From Aeromicrobium phragmitis (lineage in GTDB: Bacteria; Actinomycetota; Actinomycetes; Propionibacteriales; Nocardioidaceae), in NCBI RefSeq assembly GCF_003674095.1, contig NZ_RDBF01000002.1, positions 62,001 to 126,000 on the forward strand: a stretch of DNA of 64,000 nucleotides, read 5' to 3'. A program made the position numbers and the translations under genes. The first letter of the stretch is position 1. Each line of letters begins with the position of its first letter. Shown in pieces: positions 40,618 to 52,242 of the stretch. Under the pieces are notes generated by a model. That model saw only the letters and a list, made by a program, of their open reading frames with translations. It was not told the origin of the DNA and did not search any database.

Positions 40618-41417
40618 TGCGCGGAACGTCAGCGACGTCACTGGACGCCGTCCTGGCCGCGGTCGACGCGGCCCAGGGCGACGCCGGTGAACTCGGCGCC
40701 CAGCTCTTCACCGTGGTCGACGCGATCGATCAAGCCCCGGCCCTGCGCCGGGTCTTGACAGACCCGTCGACGGCGACCGAGGCGAAGCAGGCCCTCGTCC
40801 GGTCGATTTTCGGCGGCAAGGTCACGTCCGACACCGAGAAGGTGCTCGACGCAGCGGTCGCCGGCCGGTGGGCCGCGGGCCGCGACCTCACCGACGGCTT
40901 GGAACAGGCCGGTATCGTGGCCTATGTGCGAGCGGCTGAAAAGGCTGGAATCGCGCAGCGTTTCGAGAACGAACTGTTCGAGGCCCGCCAGGTCGTCATC
41001 GACGACATGGGGCTGCGTCGCGCGGTGAGCGACAAGGCGGCACCCGCCCCGCTGAAGAAGCAGCTCCTTGCGGAGGTCTTCGGCGGCAAGGTGACCGGTG
41101 AGGCTCTCGCCGTCCTCCAGCAGGCATCCGTGGGTCGCACCGGTTCGTTCGAGAAGGTGCTCGGTCGCTTCGATGAGCTCGTCGCTCAGCGTCGGGGCCG
41201 CACGATCGCCACGGTGCGCGTCGCGTACGAGCTCGACGAGACCGAGCGTGACCGGCTCGCTGCGGCGCTGCAGCGCAAGTACGGCAACGACGTCCAGCTC
41301 AACGTGATCGTCGATCCCGCTGTCGTGGGCGGCATCGCCGTCACCGTGGGCGACGAGGTCGTCGACGCCACGATGTCCACCCGCCTCGAGACCGCCCGCC
41401 GGGCGCTCGCTGGCTAA
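40617..41417 (+). CDS. atpH: ATP synthase F1 subunit delta
   Basis: A 266-aa delta (OSCP) subunit linking the b stalk to the top of the alpha3beta3 head. It is longer than the 175-180 aa of E. coli, in the actinobacterial range, and its two halves each carry a FGGKVT motif (RSIFGGKVTSDTEKV and AEVFGGKVTGEALAV), which reflects an internal duplication. It is not the b-delta fusion of mycobacteria; here subunits b and delta are separate. Confidence 0.94.
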
Positions 41418-41450
41418 CCCCGATCTCTACCTCAAGAAGGCAGGCACAAA

Positions 41451-43091
<1,641 letters not shown>

Positions 43092-43093
43092 GC

Positions 43094-45479
<2,386 letters not shown>

Positions 45480-45480
<1 letters not shown>

Positions 45481-45857
45481 TGGCGGGGCCCTTGCAGATC
45501 GAGCTGGTCGCGGCCGACCGCGTGGTCTGGTCCGGCGAGGCTTCGGAGATCATCGCGCGGACGTCCGAGGGCGACCTCGGTGTGCTCGCCGGCCACGCCC
45601 CGCTGCTCTCGCTGTTGGTCCCGGGCGTCGTGATGATCAAGCCACTCGAGGGACCGATCGTGCAGGCGGCGGTCGGGGACGGGTTCCTCTCGGTCGCCGA
45701 CGATCACGTCTCGATCCTCAGCGAGGACACCTGGCTGCTCGAGGAGATCGATGAGACCGAGGTGCGCCGCGAGCTTGCCGAGGCCGAGGCGGCCAACGAC
45801 GACGACGCACGTCATCGCGCCGAGGTCAAGCTGCGCCTGCTCGGTAAGGCAGCCTGA
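45480..45857 (+). CDS. atpC: ATP synthase F1 subunit epsilon
   Basis: A 125-aa epsilon subunit with the beta-sandwich (GEASEIIARTSEGDLGVLAGHAPLLS) and a short C-terminal helical tail. Regulates coupling and ATPase activity. ATG overlaps the atpD stop by one base. Last F1 gene of the operon. Confidence 0.95.
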
Positions 45858-45877
45858 GTTGGGCGAGGGAGTGAATC

Positions 45878-46324
45878 ATGCCGCTGTGGCTGTGGCTGGT
45901 TGACTCCCTCGCCGTCCTCGTCGTCCTGGGCATCGTGCTGCTCGTCACCCTCGGGGTGCGCCGTCGGTGGCTCACTCGGCGAGGCGGTGCGTTCGAGATG
46001 AGCGTCAACCGTAACGAAGAGGCCTCGGCGCGAGGGTGGTTGCTTGGAATCGCCGTCTACGGCGCGGGCCACGTGTGCTGGTACCGTACCTTTTCCCTGT
46101 CGCTGCGGCCGAAGTACCGGTTCCCGCGCGGCGACGTCCACATCGAAGGACGTCGAGAGCCGCAGGGGGCCGAGGGGTACGCGATCCATGACGGACACGT
46201 CGTGGTGCGGACCGAGAATCCCACTCCCGTCCGCCAGCTGGCGCTCAGCCCGTCGTCGCTCACCGGATTGCTGGCATGGCTCGAATCGTCGCCTCCGGGC
46301 CGCGGCGTCAACAAGGTCGTCTAG
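45878..46324 (+). CDS. DUF2550 family membrane protein
   Basis: A 148-aa protein with one N-terminal membrane helix (about 5-27) and a soluble domain (GWLLGIAVYGAGHVCWYRTFSLSLRPKYRFPR...). This small family follows atpC in mycobacteria (Rv1312 position) and other actinobacteria. Function unknown; the constant location suggests a link to the ATP synthase or to translation of its operon. Starts 20 nt after atpC with GAGGGAG upstream. Confidence 0.85.
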   Translation: MPLWLWLVDSLAVLVVLGIVLLVTLGVRRRWLTRRGGAFEMSVNRNEEASARGWLLGIAVYGAGHVCWYRTFSLSLRPKYRFPRGDVHIEGRREPQGAEGYAIHDGHVVVRTENPTPVRQLALSPSSLTGLLAWLESSPPGRGVNKVV

Positions 46325-46379
46325 TCACCATGGCCGAAAAGGCGTGCGCGGACTAGTTCTTCTGTGTCAGGATGATCTT

Positions 46380-46541
46380 GTGAAGAAGATGATCGCCTCC
46401 ACGTTCGTGGCCGCCGCGGTTGTGTTGAGCATCCCGGCCCCCTCGAACGCTGCCACAGTGGACACCGCCAAGAGTGCCGTCGTCAAGCCGGCCAAGCCGG
46501 CGATCGACTGGTACACGCCGACTCGTATCGACTGGTACTGA
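46380..46541 (+). CDS. Tiny secreted peptide with duplicated IDWY motif (53 aa)
   Basis: GTG 46380 (AGGA 7 nt upstream) opens a 53-codon gene. Residues 1-24 form a clear signal peptide: two Lys, a hydrophobic core (FVAAAVVLSI) and an SNA cleavage site. The predicted mature peptide is only 29 residues, begins ATVDTAKSAVV, and ends with IDWY-TPTR-IDWY, an exact repeat of IDWY. A strong terminator starts 6 nt after the stop, supporting a real monocistronic gene. I recognise no family. Candidate roles are a secreted signal or surface peptide. Confidence 0.65.
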   Translation: MKKMIASTFVAAAVVLSIPAPSNAATVDTAKSAVVKPAKPAIDWYTPTRIDWY

Positions 46542-46547
46542 GAGACG

Positions 46548-46588
46548 CACCACGAAGGGGCCGTCCAGCGGGCGGTCCCTTCGTGGTG
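46548..46588 (+). terminator. Terminator after the secreted peptide gene
   Basis: CACCACGAAGGG (46548-46559) pairs with CCCTTCGTGGTG (46577-46588). It lies between convergent genes and could also serve the cobalamin adenosyltransferase gene. Confidence 0.8.
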
Positions 46589-46598
46589 TCCGCACCCC

Positions 46599-47171
46599 TC
46601 AGCGTTCGCCCCCGGGCACCCACAGCACGTCGCCGTGCTCGCGGTTGGCGTAGCGCGCGAGGATGAAGAGCAGGTCGCTGAGTCGATTGAGGTATTTCGC
46701 GGTGAGCACGTTCATGCTGTCGCCGTGCTCATCCAGAGCGGCCCACGCCGAGCGCTCGGCACGTCGGGCGACCGTCCGCGCGACGTGGAGCTCGGCCGCA
46801 GCCCGGGTTCCGCCCGGAAGGATGAACGACCGCAGCTTGGGCGTGGCCTCGTTGTAGCTGTCGCACCACTGCTCGAGCCGTTCGACGTAGTCGGGCTCGA
46901 CGCGCAGCGGCGGGTACTCGGGGTCGTCGACCACGGGAGCGCCGAGATCAGCGCCGACGTCGAACAGGTCGTTCTGGATGTGCGTGAGCACCGCGACGAC
47001 GTCCTCGTCGAGCTCTCCGAGCGACAAGGCGACACCGATATGGCAGTTCGTCTCGTCGACGTCCGCGTAAGCGGCGAGCCTGGAATCGTTCTTCGAGGTA
47101 CGGCTCATGTCGACGAGCGCCGTCGTGCCGTCGTCGCCAGTGCGCGTGTAGATGCGCGTCAGATTCACCAT
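46599..47171 (-). CDS. Cob(I)alamin adenosyltransferase, PduO type
   Basis: A 190-aa trimeric PduO-type enzyme that adenosylates cob(I)alamin to coenzyme B12. It has the N-terminal RIYTRTGDDGTTAL ATP-binding motif, a central helix with RRAERSAWAAL, and the C-terminal NRLSDLLFILARYAN. Coenzyme B12 is required by the ethylmalonyl-CoA mutase about 3 kb away. Leaderless: TAGACT, 6 nt, then ATG 47171. No cobalamin riboswitch is possible with this leaderless start. Confidence 0.93.
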   Translation of the reverse strand: MVNLTRIYTRTGDDGTTALVDMSRTSKNDSRLAAYADVDETNCHIGVALSLGELDEDVVAVLTHIQNDLFDVGADLGAPVVDDPEYPPLRVEPDYVERLEQWCDSYNEATPKLRSFILPGGTRAAAELHVARTVARRAERSAWAALDEHGDSMNVLTAKYLNRLSDLLFILARYANREHGDVLWVPGGER

Positions 47172-47177
47172 GTCCCG

Positions 47178-47183
47178 AGTCTA
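47178..47183 (-). promoter_or_regulatory. -10 box of a leaderless promoter (PduO-type gene)
   Basis: TAGACT on the minus strand, 6 nt before ATG 47171. Confidence 0.65.
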
Positions 47184-47255
47184 GGCTCGATCGGCCCCGC
47201 CGGTCCCCGGTCCCATCGCTCGAAGGGACAAGCCGGCAGGCGAGGCGCGACGAGG

Positions 47256-47413
47256 GCCGTATCGAGACCATGCCAGCTACCACTCGGTGGTCGAGTAGGA
47301 AGGTCGCTCAGCGACCGACCGTATCGAGCCCATGCGGCGTCACGGGGCCCTCGCCCAGCTAGCACTTGGTGGTCGAGTAGGAAGGTCGCTCAGCGACCGA
47401 CCGTATCGAGACC
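47256..47413. repeat. GGTCGAGTAG...TATCGAGACC repeats (block 3)
   Basis: Two nearly identical units, GGTGGTCGAGTAGGAAGG to CCGTATCGAG(A/C)CC, at 47286-47330 and 47368-47413, plus a lone terminal piece CCGTATCGAGACC at 47258-47270. The interior GGTCGCTCAGCGACCGACC is the complement of an interior found in block 2. No gene is seen in the 334-bp interval 47172-47505. Confidence 0.9.
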
Positions 47414-47505
47414 ACGTGTCGTCACCTGGGCGTGCTCCGTGGCGCCTACGCCCATTGCCGCGGCTCCATTGCCGCACGTTCCTCGCAGGCGGCGCGACCG
47501 GTCGG

Positions 47506-49149
47506 TCAGCGTTCGATGCCGGAGCGGGCGACGAGCGCGGCGGCGTCCACTCCCGTCGGAAGCGCTCCGTACTCCGTCCCTCGATCCTCGCCCAGTCGTG
47601 CCGCGACGAATGCGTCGGCGACGACCGCCGGCGCCTCGCGGATGAGGATCGACGCCTGCAGCGCGAGCGCCATGGACTCGATGACCCGCCGTGCGATCCG
47701 AGGAGCGGCCTGCGGGTCGGCGGCTGCCTCGCTGAGGAGCGCATGCAGCTGCTTGAGGTGCGCGTCGAAGGTCGTCGAGTGCCCGGCCGCGTGGCCGACC
47801 TCGCGCACGAACGCGTCCACCGCCTGCGGCTCGCGCGCCATGGCGCGCAGCACGTCGAGGGCGATGACGTTGCCCGAGCCCTCCCACACCGCCATGACCG
47901 GCTGTTCGCGGTAGCGGCGGGCGAGGGGGAAGTCCTCGGTGTAGCCGTTGCCGCCGAGGCACTCGAGCGCCTCATAGGCGTGGTGCGGTCCGCGCTTGCA
48001 CACCCAGTACTTCGCGACGGCCGTCGCGAGCCGCGCGAACGCGGACGACTCGTCGTCGGTGTCGTCGAAGGCGGCGCTCGCCCGGATGGCCGTCCAGGTC
48101 GCGGCTTCGGCCTCGAGTTGCAGATCGGCGATGACCGCCGTCATCGCCGGCTGGTCGACGAGGGGCGCGCCGAAGGCCTCGCGGTGCGCGACGTGCCAGG
48201 ACGCCTCCGCCACGGCCTGACGCATCCCGGCGGCGGAGCCGAGGATGCAGTCCAACCGCGTCTGGTTGACCATCTCGATGATGGTCCGCACGCCACGGCC
48301 CGGTTCTCCGACGAGCCAGCCGGTGGCGTCGAGCAGCTCGATCTCCGAGGACGCGTTGGACTTGTTGCCCAACTTGTTCTTCAGGCGCTGGATGAAGAAC
48401 CCGTTGCGCTCTCCGCCGGGCAGGACGCGCGGGACGAGGAAGCACGACAGTCCCTCGGGGGTCTGGGCGAGCACCAGGAACGCGTCCGACTGCGGCGCCG
48501 AGCAGAACCACTTGTGACCGGTCAGACGCCAGGTCCCGTCGGGTGCGGGCACGGCACGGGTGGTATTGGCGCGGACGTCGGAGCCGCCTTGCTTCTCGGT
48601 CATCGCCATGCCGAAGACGGCGCTGGCTTTGGTCGCGGGGTCGCGCAGCTCGGGGTCGTAGGAGGTGGCGAGGACCTTCGGCAGCCAGAAGTCGGTCAGT
48701 TGCGGGTCGGCCAGCCGCAGCGACGGGACGACCGCATGGGTCATGCTGACGGGGCACGCGTGGCCGGGTTCGATCTGGGCGAACGCCATGAAGGTCGCGG
48801 CGCGGGCGACGTGGGCGCCCTCCCGCGATTCGGCCCAGCACGACGTGTGGGCCCCGTGCGCGATCGCGTCGCCGAAGATGCGATGGTACGCCGGATGGAA
48901 GCGCACGTCGTCGACGCGGTGTCCCCAGCGGTCGTGGCTGCTGAACTCGGGCGTGAAGACGTTCGCCAGTTCCGCGTCACGCTGGAAGTCTGCTCGCCCG
49001 ACGAGGTCGCCGATGTCGGACAGCCGGTCGTGAGCCCAGCCCCCGCCGTAGCGGTGCACGGCCTCGACGAGCGCGGGGTTGCTGGTGAACTCGTTGATCC
49101 CGATGCGCGGGGGAGCCTGGTTGGTCACCTGGTGGGTCGCTGTGCTCAT
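47506..49149 (-). CDS. Acyl-CoA dehydrogenase, AidB-like
   Basis: A 547-aa FAD flavoprotein of the large AidB branch of acyl-CoA dehydrogenases. It shows the N-terminal AidB extension (HQVTNQAPPRIGINEFTSNPAL), the FAD-binding MAMTEKQGGSDVRANTTRA block, and the C-terminal YEALECLGGNGYTEDFPLARRYREQPVMAVWEGSGNV segment. E. coli AidB is linked to alkylation stress and binds DNA, but actinobacterial relatives may act on acyl-CoAs; the role is open. It overlaps the tetR gene by ATGA, so the regulator is first in the operon. Confidence 0.9.
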   Translation of the reverse strand: MSTATHQVTNQAPPRIGINEFTSNPALVEAVHRYGGGWAHDRLSDIGDLVGRADFQRDAELANVFTPEFSSHDRWGHRVDDVRFHPAYHRIFGDAIAHGAHTSCWAESREGAHVARAATFMAFAQIEPGHACPVSMTHAVVPSLRLADPQLTDFWLPKVLATSYDPELRDPATKASAVFGMAMTEKQGGSDVRANTTRAVPAPDGTWRLTGHKWFCSAPQSDAFLVLAQTPEGLSCFLVPRVLPGGERNGFFIQRLKNKLGNKSNASSEIELLDATGWLVGEPGRGVRTIIEMVNQTRLDCILGSAAGMRQAVAEASWHVAHREAFGAPLVDQPAMTAVIADLQLEAEAATWTAIRASAAFDDTDDESSAFARLATAVAKYWVCKRGPHHAYEALECLGGNGYTEDFPLARRYREQPVMAVWEGSGNVIALDVLRAMAREPQAVDAFVREVGHAAGHSTTFDAHLKQLHALLSEAAADPQAAPRIARRVIESMALALQASILIREAPAVVADAFVAARLGEDRGTEYGALPTGVDAAALVARSGIER

Positions 49150-49802
49150 GGTGTCTCCTGACGGGTGGGTGCGGGGGAGGTGGACGGGGCGCTGAGGGCG
49201 CGGAAGCAGTAGACGACGATGTCGTCGACGATCACCGTGTCGTCGAGACCGTCGAGGCCGTCGTAGCCCACGGGGTTGAGCCGCCCGACGAGCGACTCGC
49301 TGATCGCACCGATCGTCGCCGCGCCGCTCAGTCCCACGTTCTGCTGCGCGAACGTGTTGTCAGCGATGCCGTCGCGGAGGATGCTCTCGGCGAGGTCGAC
49401 GTAGGCGCGTCGGTAGGTCAGGCGTTCGGCCTCGACGAGGGGGGAGACGGGCTCGAACAACAGCGACCATGCGAGCTGGCGTCCCCGCAATGCCCGGCCG
49501 GCGAAGGTGCGGATGAACGCGTCGAGCCGCTCGCGTGGTGCGGGGCCGGCGGCCGCCGTTCCGGCCCGCACGGCGGCGAGCTCATGTGAGGCCGACTCGC
49601 GGAACACGGTCGCCAGGAGCTCGTCACGGTTGTCGAAGTACGTGTACACGAGGCCGACGCTCGTGCCGCAGGTCTCGGCGATCGCGGTGATCTTGGCTCC
49701 TGCGAACCCATGTCGGGCCACCAGATCGCGCGCGGCACGCAGCAGATTCGCGCGCCGCTCCTCGGCGCGACGGCGAGTGGCCTCGGTTTCCCGGTACGGC
49801 AT
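49146..49802 (-). CDS. TetR family transcriptional regulator
   Basis: A 218-aa TetR protein. The N-terminal helix-turn-helix spans about 20-60 (LLRAARDLVARHGFAGAKITAIAETCGTSVGLVYTYFDNRDELL), with an all-helical ligand-binding C-terminal domain. It is autoregulated most likely through the site at its own promoter. Its ligand is probably an acyl-CoA or fatty acid, given the downstream dehydrogenase. It is divergent from ethylmalonyl-CoA mutase, so it is also a candidate for controlling that gene. Confidence 0.9.
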   Translation of the reverse strand: MPYRETEATRRRAEERRANLLRAARDLVARHGFAGAKITAIAETCGTSVGLVYTYFDNRDELLATVFRESASHELAAVRAGTAAAGPAPRERLDAFIRTFAGRALRGRQLAWSLLFEPVSPLVEAERLTYRRAYVDLAESILRDGIADNTFAQQNVGLSGAATIGAISESLVGRLNPVGYDGLDGLDDTVIVDDIVVYCFRALSAPSTSPAPTRQETP

Positions 49803-49821
49803 GAAACGCCCCTCGAAGAAG

Positions 49822-49841
49822 TGAAACGTGGTTCAATCCTA
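49822..49841 (-). promoter_or_regulatory. tetR promoter and near-palindromic operator candidate
   Basis: On the minus strand a TAGGAT -10 box (49836-49841) is followed by TGAACCACGTTTCA (49822-49835), an imperfect palindrome across the expected transcription start, 20 nt before the tetR ATG. Position fits autorepression. Confidence 0.5.
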
Positions 49842-49927
49842 GCGTCCGAGGTGCCGGTATGGCCAGCGCCACACGATCGGCTGCCGTTTCGCGTGGTCCG
49901 CATCACAGTACGGCGGGTGCCCCGTAG

Positions 49928-49946
49928 CGTTACCTAGCGGTAACGT
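49928..49946 (+). promoter_or_regulatory. Ethylmalonyl-CoA mutase promoter with perfect CGTTACC-N4-GGTAACG palindrome
   Basis: CGTTACC (49928-49934), TAGC, GGTAACG (49939-49945) is a perfect 7-bp inverted repeat. Its right arm overlaps the -10 box TAACGT (49941-49946), which is 6 nt before ATG 49953. A protein bound here would block transcription. Related sites lie upstream of three other pathway genes. Confidence 0.7.
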
Positions 49947-49952
49947 GTGGCC

Positions 49953-51929
49953 ATGCCAGACAAGCCTTGGGTGATGCGCACCTACGCCGGCCACAGCTCT
50001 GCGGCCGAGTCGAATGCGCTGTACCGTCGCAACCTCGCCAAGGGCCAGACCGGACTCTCGGTCGCCTTCGACCTGCCGACGCAGACCGGATACGACCCCG
50101 ACCACGAGCTGAGCCGCGGTGAAGTCGGCAAGGTCGGTGTTCCGATCCCGCATCTGGGTGCCATGCGCCGGCTGTTCCAGGACATCCCGCTGGGCGAGAT
50201 GAACACGTCCATGACCATCAACGCCACCGCGATGTGGCTGCTCGCGATGTATCAGGTCGCCGCCGAGGAGCAGGGGGTCGACGCGGCCGCCCTCGCCGGC
50301 ACGACGCAGAACGACATCATCAAGGAGTACCTCTCGCGCGGAACCTACGTGTTCCCGCCGGAGGCCTCGATGCGGTTGACCACCGACATGATCGCCTACA
50401 CGGTCAACCACATTCCGAAGTGGAACCCGCTCAACATCTCGAGCTACCACCTCCAGGAGGCCGGGGCCTCGCCGGTGCAGGAGCTCGCCTTCTCGCTGTC
50501 GACGGCGATCGCCGTGCTCGATGCGGTCAAGGACTCCGGGCAGGTGCCGGACGACAAGTTCGAGAAGGTCGTCGGCCGCATCTCGTTCTTCGTCAACTCC
50601 GGCGTGCGGTTCATCGAGGAGATGTGCAAGATGCGCGCCTTCGGTGAGCTGTGGGACGAGATCACCCGCGAGCGCTACGGGGTGCAGGACCCGAAGATGC
50701 GCCGCTTCCGGTACGGCGTGCAGGTCAACTCGCTCGGCCTGACCGAGGCCCAGCCCGAGAACAACGTGCAGCGCATCGTGCTGGAGATGCTGGGGGTGAC
50801 GCTCAGCAAGAACGCTCGTGCGCGTGCCGTGCAGCTGCCGGCCTGGAACGAAGCGCTCGGCCTGCCGCGGCCGTGGGACCAGCAATGGTCGCTGCGCCTG
50901 CAGCAGGTCCTCGCCTTCGAGTCCGATCTGCTCGAGTACGACGACATCTTCGACGGGTCGCATGTCATCGAGGCCAAGGTCGCCGAGCTCGTGGAGGGCG
51001 CGAGGGCCGAGATCGACCGCGTTCAGGCGATGGGCGGTGCGGTCGCCGCCGTCGAGTCGGGCTACATGAAGCAGGCGCTCGTGTCCTCGCACGCCGAGCG
51101 CCGCGCCAAGATCGAAGCCGGCGACATCAAGGTCGTCGGGGTGAACTCCTACACCGAGACCGAGCCCTCGCCGCTGACCGCCGACCTGGACGCCGCCATC
51201 ATGGTCGCCGACCCGCAGGCCGAGGCCAATGCGGTCGCGGACGTGCAGGCGTGGCGCGAACAACGCGACCAGGCGGCGGTCGACGAGGCACTCGCCACGG
51301 TGCAGGCCGTCGCCAAGACCGACGAGAACCTCATGGAGGCGACGCTGGCCGCCGTCCGCGCCGGCGCCACGGTCGGGGAGTGGGCCGGAGCCCTGCGCGA
51401 GGTCTTCGGCGAGTACCGGGCTCCCACGGGCGTCAGCGGTGTCGTCGGGGTCACCGAGGCCGGCGCGGAGCTCACCGCGGTTCGCGAGCGGGTCAGGACG
51501 ACGGGGGAGGAGCTCGGCGGTCGCCGGCTCCGGTTCCTCGTCGGCAAGCCCGGACTCGACGGTCACTCCAACGGAGCCGAGCAGGTGGCCGTGCGCGCCC
51601 GCGACGCCGGGTTCGAGGTCATCTACCAAGGCATCCGACTCACACCGAGTCAGATCGTCTCCGCGGCCGTCGCCGAGGACGTCGATGTCGTCGGTCTGTC
51701 CATCCTGTCGGGCTCACACATGGAACTCGTGCCCGAGATTCAACGCGGGCTGGTGGAGGCGGGGTTGGACAACGTGCCGGTCATCGTCGGCGGCATCATC
51801 CCCGAATCGGACGCGCGACGCCTCGAAGCGTCCGGAATCGCCGCGGTCTTCACCCCCAAGGACTTCGGCATGACCGAGATCATGGGCCGGGTGATCGAGG
51901 AGATCCGCAAGGCCAACGGCTTAAGCTGA
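49953..51929 (+). CDS. ecm: Ethylmalonyl-CoA mutase (MeaA/Ecm type), coenzyme B12-dependent
   Basis: A 658-aa single-chain mutase converting (2R)-ethylmalonyl-CoA to methylsuccinyl-CoA. The N-terminal TIM-barrel substrate domain (about 1-480: TYAGHSSAAESNALYRRNL...GLSVAFDLPTQTGYD) is followed by a B12-binding domain (about 520-658) with the DGHSNG (D-x-H-x-x-G) His ligand motif and GLSILSGSHMELVPE. The barrel start WVMRTYAGHSSA and single-chain size fit Ecm rather than methylmalonyl-CoA mutase. Ccr, epimerase, thiolase and MeaB nearby support this. ATG 49953 is leaderless; the GTG at 49947 abuts the -10 box and cannot be on the mRNA. Confidence 0.92.
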   Translation: MPDKPWVMRTYAGHSSAAESNALYRRNLAKGQTGLSVAFDLPTQTGYDPDHELSRGEVGKVGVPIPHLGAMRRLFQDIPLGEMNTSMTINATAMWLLAMYQVAAEEQGVDAAALAGTTQNDIIKEYLSRGTYVFPPEASMRLTTDMIAYTVNHIPKWNPLNISSYHLQEAGASPVQELAFSLSTAIAVLDAVKDSGQVPDDKFEKVVGRISFFVNSGVRFIEEMCKMRAFGELWDEITRERYGVQDPKMRRFRYGVQVNSLGLTEAQPENNVQRIVLEMLGVTLSKNARARAVQLPAWNEALGLPRPWDQQWSLRLQQVLAFESDLLEYDDIFDGSHVIEAKVAELVEGARAEIDRVQAMGGAVAAVESGYMKQALVSSHAERRAKIEAGDIKVVGVNSYTETEPSPLTADLDAAIMVADPQAEANAVADVQAWREQRDQAAVDEALATVQAVAKTDENLMEATLAAVRAGATVGEWAGALREVFGEYRAPTGVSGVVGVTEAGAELTAVRERVRTTGEELGGRRLRFLVGKPGLDGHSNGAEQVAVRARDAGFEVIYQGIRLTPSQIVSAAVAEDVDVVGLSILSGSHMELVPEIQRGLVEAGLDNVPVIVGGIIPESDARRLEASGIAAVFTPKDFGMTEIMGRVIEEIRKANGLS

Positions 51930-51935
51930 TCGCGA

Positions 51936-51976
51936 CGAAGGCCAGGCACACCGATCTTGGGTGTGCCTGGCCTTCG
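51936..51976. terminator. Terminator after ethylmalonyl-CoA mutase
   Basis: CGAAGGCCAGGCACACC (51936-51952) and its complement GGTGTGCCTGGCCTTCG (51960-51976) form a perfect 17-bp stem between convergent genes. Confidence 0.9.
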
Positions 51977-52020
51977 TAGCGCGACAGCGCCCGCTCGCCT
52001 AGGCTCGAGGTGCCACGCGA

Positions 52021-52182
52021 TCAGGCGGCCTTGCTGACGGGGTCCTTCTTCTTCTTGACCTTCACGAGCTTGCGCTTCTTGACCGTGTAGCCGTCGGGGA
52101 GTGTGCCGTCCTTGAGCATGCGGATGGGGCAGCGCTTGCAGCGCGGCTTGCTCTCGCAGCACTTCTTCTTCGGCTTGGGCAC
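52021..52182 (-). CDS. Small Lys/Cys-rich protein (53 aa), possible zinc-binding
   Basis: GTG 52182 starts a 53-residue, very basic protein: PKPKKKCCESKPRCKRCPIR, then a Lys-rich tail ending DPVSKAA. Four cysteines in a C-C-x6-C-x2-C arrangement could bind a metal; the charge suggests nucleic-acid or ribosome contact. Short PKPKKKCC... proteins are, as I recall, conserved in actinobacteria, function unknown. A TAATCT box 6 nt before the GTG gives a leaderless promoter and supports the gene. It is divergent from ferritin. Confidence 0.7.
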   Translation of the reverse strand: MPKPKKKCCESKPRCKRCPIRMLKDGTLPDGYTVKKRKLVKVKKKKDPVSKAA

Positions 52183-52188
52183 ATGGCG

Positions 52189-52194
52189 AGATTA
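52189..52194 (-). promoter_or_regulatory. -10 box of a leaderless promoter (53-aa Cys-rich protein)
   Basis: TAATCT on the minus strand, 6 nt before GTG 52182. Confidence 0.6.
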
Positions 52195-52200
52195 CCACCG

Positions 52201-52222
52201 GAAGTGAGGCTGCCCTCACTTC
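52201..52222 (+). promoter_or_regulatory. Perfect inverted repeat upstream of ferritin (candidate iron-regulator site)
   Basis: GAAGTGAGG, CTGC, CCTCACTTC: exact 9-bp arms with a 4-nt spacer, 20 nt before the ferritin ATG. Symmetry and the AGG-x-CCT-like core recall IdeR/DtxR boxes, although the match to the classical consensus is partial. Alternatively it is a leader hairpin. Confidence 0.55.
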
Positions 52223-52242
52223 GCGAGACAGGAGAACACCAC

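Noticed and set aside
47172-47505. Cobalamin riboswitch upstream of the PduO-type gene or in the repeat interval
   Set aside because: The gene has a leaderless promoter and the interval consists of GGTCGAGTAG repeats; no B12-box sequence is seen. None is seen upstream of the mutase or ccr either.
49839-51629. 596-codon minus-strand frame opposite ethylmalonyl-CoA mutase
   Set aside because: Antisense to an unmistakable mutase with no domain of its own.
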